Shown here in pieces: positions 63,201 through 64,000 of a stretch of 64,000 nt of DNA. Every line of letters starts with the position of its first letter. The first letter of the stretch is position 1. The stretch is taken from contig NC_064035.1 in assembly GCF_932526225.1 (NCBI RefSeq), positions 6,881,501-6,945,500 on the forward strand, read 5' to 3'. The position numbers were made by a program, and so were the translations under genes. Source of the DNA: Nematostella vectensis. Its lineage: Eukaryota; Cnidaria; Anthozoa; Actiniaria; Edwardsiidae. The notes under the pieces were generated by a model. The model worked only from the letters and a program-made list of their open reading frames with translations, was not told where the DNA came from and did no database searches.

Positions 63201-63720
63201 ACATTACTCTGAGCCAAGAGTATCAAGTATCTTTTTCTTTCTCAGCAAGCATAAGAGTCTAAAGGACATGTGGCCCGAAGGACAAGAGTCGATCACTAAG
63301 GTTAGTCAAGTGTACAAATGCTTCGTTGATAAATAATGTTATTTTTTTAAGCAAACGTCTTTGGATGTGAGACAAAAGTGAAAGCGCGCGCCATACTCTA
63401 GTGTATAGGAACCCCGAAAAGAACGTCATGTACTACGCTGGTGCAATAGCATACTAAACCTAGCCTTGTGGTTGTTTACCGTACAGACGACTCAACGGCC
63501 AGCGACTGCAGGAACCCTTTTCAAGAATTCCATGATTGCACTGGTGGAGAAGCTGATCTCGAAGGTGACCTGACCCGCCTGCTAGTCAACCCCGTTTATA
63601 ACTTGGTATATTTACAGGGTGGTCTGTTTTCTTCCTCAGAGGCCGTTCTACGTGCGATGTATCAAGCCAAATGAGATCAAATCCCCGGTAGCTTTCGACG
63701 AAAAGGTGGTGGGGAACCAG
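54273..63720 (+). CDS. MYO1D: Class I myosin, MYO1D type; motor domain, 3' end off the window
   Basis: Single-headed actin motor linking actin to membranes; in bilaterians Myo1D sets left-right chirality. Exons: 54273-54576, 55543-55636, 56466-56631, 57074-57127, 57767-57862, 58236-58355, 58706-58912, 60637-60891, 61243-61353, 61844-61891, 62370-62440, 62647-62721, 63246-63300, 63487-63564, 63640-63720. Phases all agree; 605 aa visible. Landmarks: [10 protein letters not shown] start, shared with MYO1[11 protein letters not shown]-loop (exon 2); [12 protein letters not shown] switch I (exon 3); [10 protein letters not shown] switch II/relay (exon 8); [18 protein letters not shown] and HYAGNV (exons 10-11); FYVRCIKPN before the converter (exon 15). 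[14 protein letters not shown] and [11 protein letters not shown] favour MYO1D/1G over MYO1C or MYO1B types. The converter, IQ motifs and TH1 tail should follow beyond 64000. ATG at 54273 opens the conserved N-terminus. Confidence 0.95.
54577..55542. other. MYO1D intron 1; nothing recognised
   Basis: AT-rich, with one G15 run near 54975. No ORF, RNA gene or inverted repeat stood out. Confidence 0.5.
57186..57352. mobile_element. MITE-like element in MYO1D intron 4
   Basis: Contains a G14 run, then AAAATATTGGGAGGCACAGCC and CCCCTACTGGTCATTTCCTT, the reverse complement of the body at 10051-10165. Ends (GCCGTTGCAGGCC and CCACCTGCTAC) are weakly inverted. Confidence 0.55.
57909..58025. mobile_element. 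Short MITE-like element in MYO1D intron 5
   Basis: CAGGCACGTACCCAGGATT at the left and CCCCTGTGTACGCGCCTG at the right are inverted, like the ends at 3821-3969. Confidence 0.55.
58890..60540 (+). repeat. 40-bp minisatellite, about 40 copies, seeded by the MYO1D exon 7 donor
   Basis: Unit CATGGTCGCCATGCCCTGGC then CAAGGTACGTCTCATTTCAC, in almost perfect 40-bp register for 1.6 kb. The exon 7 end CACGGTCGTGACGCCCTGGC then CAAG|GTACGTCTCATTT is the first unit. The copies at about 58970 and 59050 keep the exon form GGTCGTGACGCCCTGGCC; later copies read GGTCGCCATGCCC. Almost every unit keeps AAG|GT with a donor-like GTACGT, GTAGGT, GTAGTT or GTAAAT. Multi-unit blocks also repeat (59700-59840 resembles 60260-60400). 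ORFs through it are periodic artefacts. Confidence 0.95.
61495..61730 (+). mobile_element. MITE copy B in MYO1D intron 9
   Basis: Starts GCCGCATTGTCACCAGTTTA and shares the core AAACAGGCCATCCGCTCTAA with copies at 19197 and 50516. The right end GTAAACTGGTG runs into a G17 tract, so the terminal bases are replaced. Confidence 0.8.
61869..61975 (+). repeat. 56-bp duplication of the MYO1D exon 10 end and donor
   Basis: ATCCACACTACCGAAGTCGC then CTG|GTAAATA occurs at the exon end (donor 61892) and again 56 bases on (donor 61948). CCTACGTAGCTCTT follows each. Use of the second donor would add 56 nt and shift frame. Confidence 0.92.
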
Positions 63721-64000
63721 GTGCGTCAAACTGTTGTCATTGTTGTTGGTTGTTGTAGCTTGTTTTGTCGTTTTTGTATTGTCTTGACTTGTATTACCGT
63801 TGTTATTGAACTCTTGTTGTCTTTGTTGTTGTTGTTGCTATTGTCGTTGTTGGTGTAAGTAAGACAGGTATATTTGCTCTTGTTGCTTGCATCATTTTTG
63901 TTGATCCTCGTATTGCTCTTTTTATTGTTGGTTGTTATTGTTCTGTCGCCGTTGATGTTGTTCTTGTTATTGTTTGATCGTCACCGTGGTTACCTCATGT
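63721..64000 (+). other. MYO1D intron 15, start
   Basis: After the donor GTGCGTC the sequence is rich in TTGTTG-type repeats. No exon is visible before the window ends. Confidence 0.6.

Overview
ORGANISM. This is metazoan nuclear DNA. Genes are split by short to medium GT-AG introns, intergenic DNA is AT-rich, and there are many MITE-like elements and minisatellites. Gene content (a hexapeptide Hox gene, a neurexin-IV/Caspr protein, PIKfyve, a roadblock dynein light chain, class I myosin D) and repeat style suggest an anthozoan cnidarian. I infer Nematostella vectensis from general resemblance; I could not run a search. LAYOUT. (1) 1-9.5 kb, + strand: the 3' part of a contactin-associated-protein/neurexin-IV gene, six exons ending in a transmembrane segment and a protein-4.1/PDZ-binding tail. 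(2) 11.0-14.0 kb, - strand: a two-exon Hox gene with a YPWM hexapeptide and a Q50 homeodomain. (3) 16.8-17.7 kb: a Tc1/mariner-like non-autonomous transposon. (4) 18.5-44.3 kb, - strand: a complete PIKfyve gene. I rebuilt it as 37 coding exons with consistent splice phase throughout (7407 nt, 2468 aa). (5) 44.7-47.5 kb: an LTR-like segment, a hammerhead-ribozyme-like motif, and a small two-coding-exon + strand gene for a 60-aa secreted peptide. (6) 47.9-48.2 kb, - strand: roadblock/LC7 dynein light chain in one exon. (7) 48.2-54.2 kb: repeat-rich intergenic DNA, including about ten copies of a 127-bp unit, each carrying a 20-bp double-CRE palindrome. (8) 54.3-64 kb, + strand: the first 15 coding exons (605 aa) of a class I myosin closest to MYO1D, running off the window. 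MOST INTERESTING. Tandem repeats recur at exon edges in three unrelated genes. The last codons plus stop are duplicated in the Caspr gene (61-62 bp, 3 copies) and PIKfyve (94 bp, about 6 copies). Exon 3' ends with their 5' splice sites are duplicated in PIKfyve exon 34 (31 bp, 2 copies), PIKfyve exon 27 (degenerate minisatellite), MYO1D exon 7 (40 bp, about 40 copies) and MYO1D exon 10 (56 bp, 2 copies). A 19-bp minisatellite (about 42 copies) lies just before the PIKfyve exon 26 acceptor. This looks like a recurrent local process seeding satellites from exon junctions and stop codons. The genes do not form an operon or pathway; they are ordinary neighbours.
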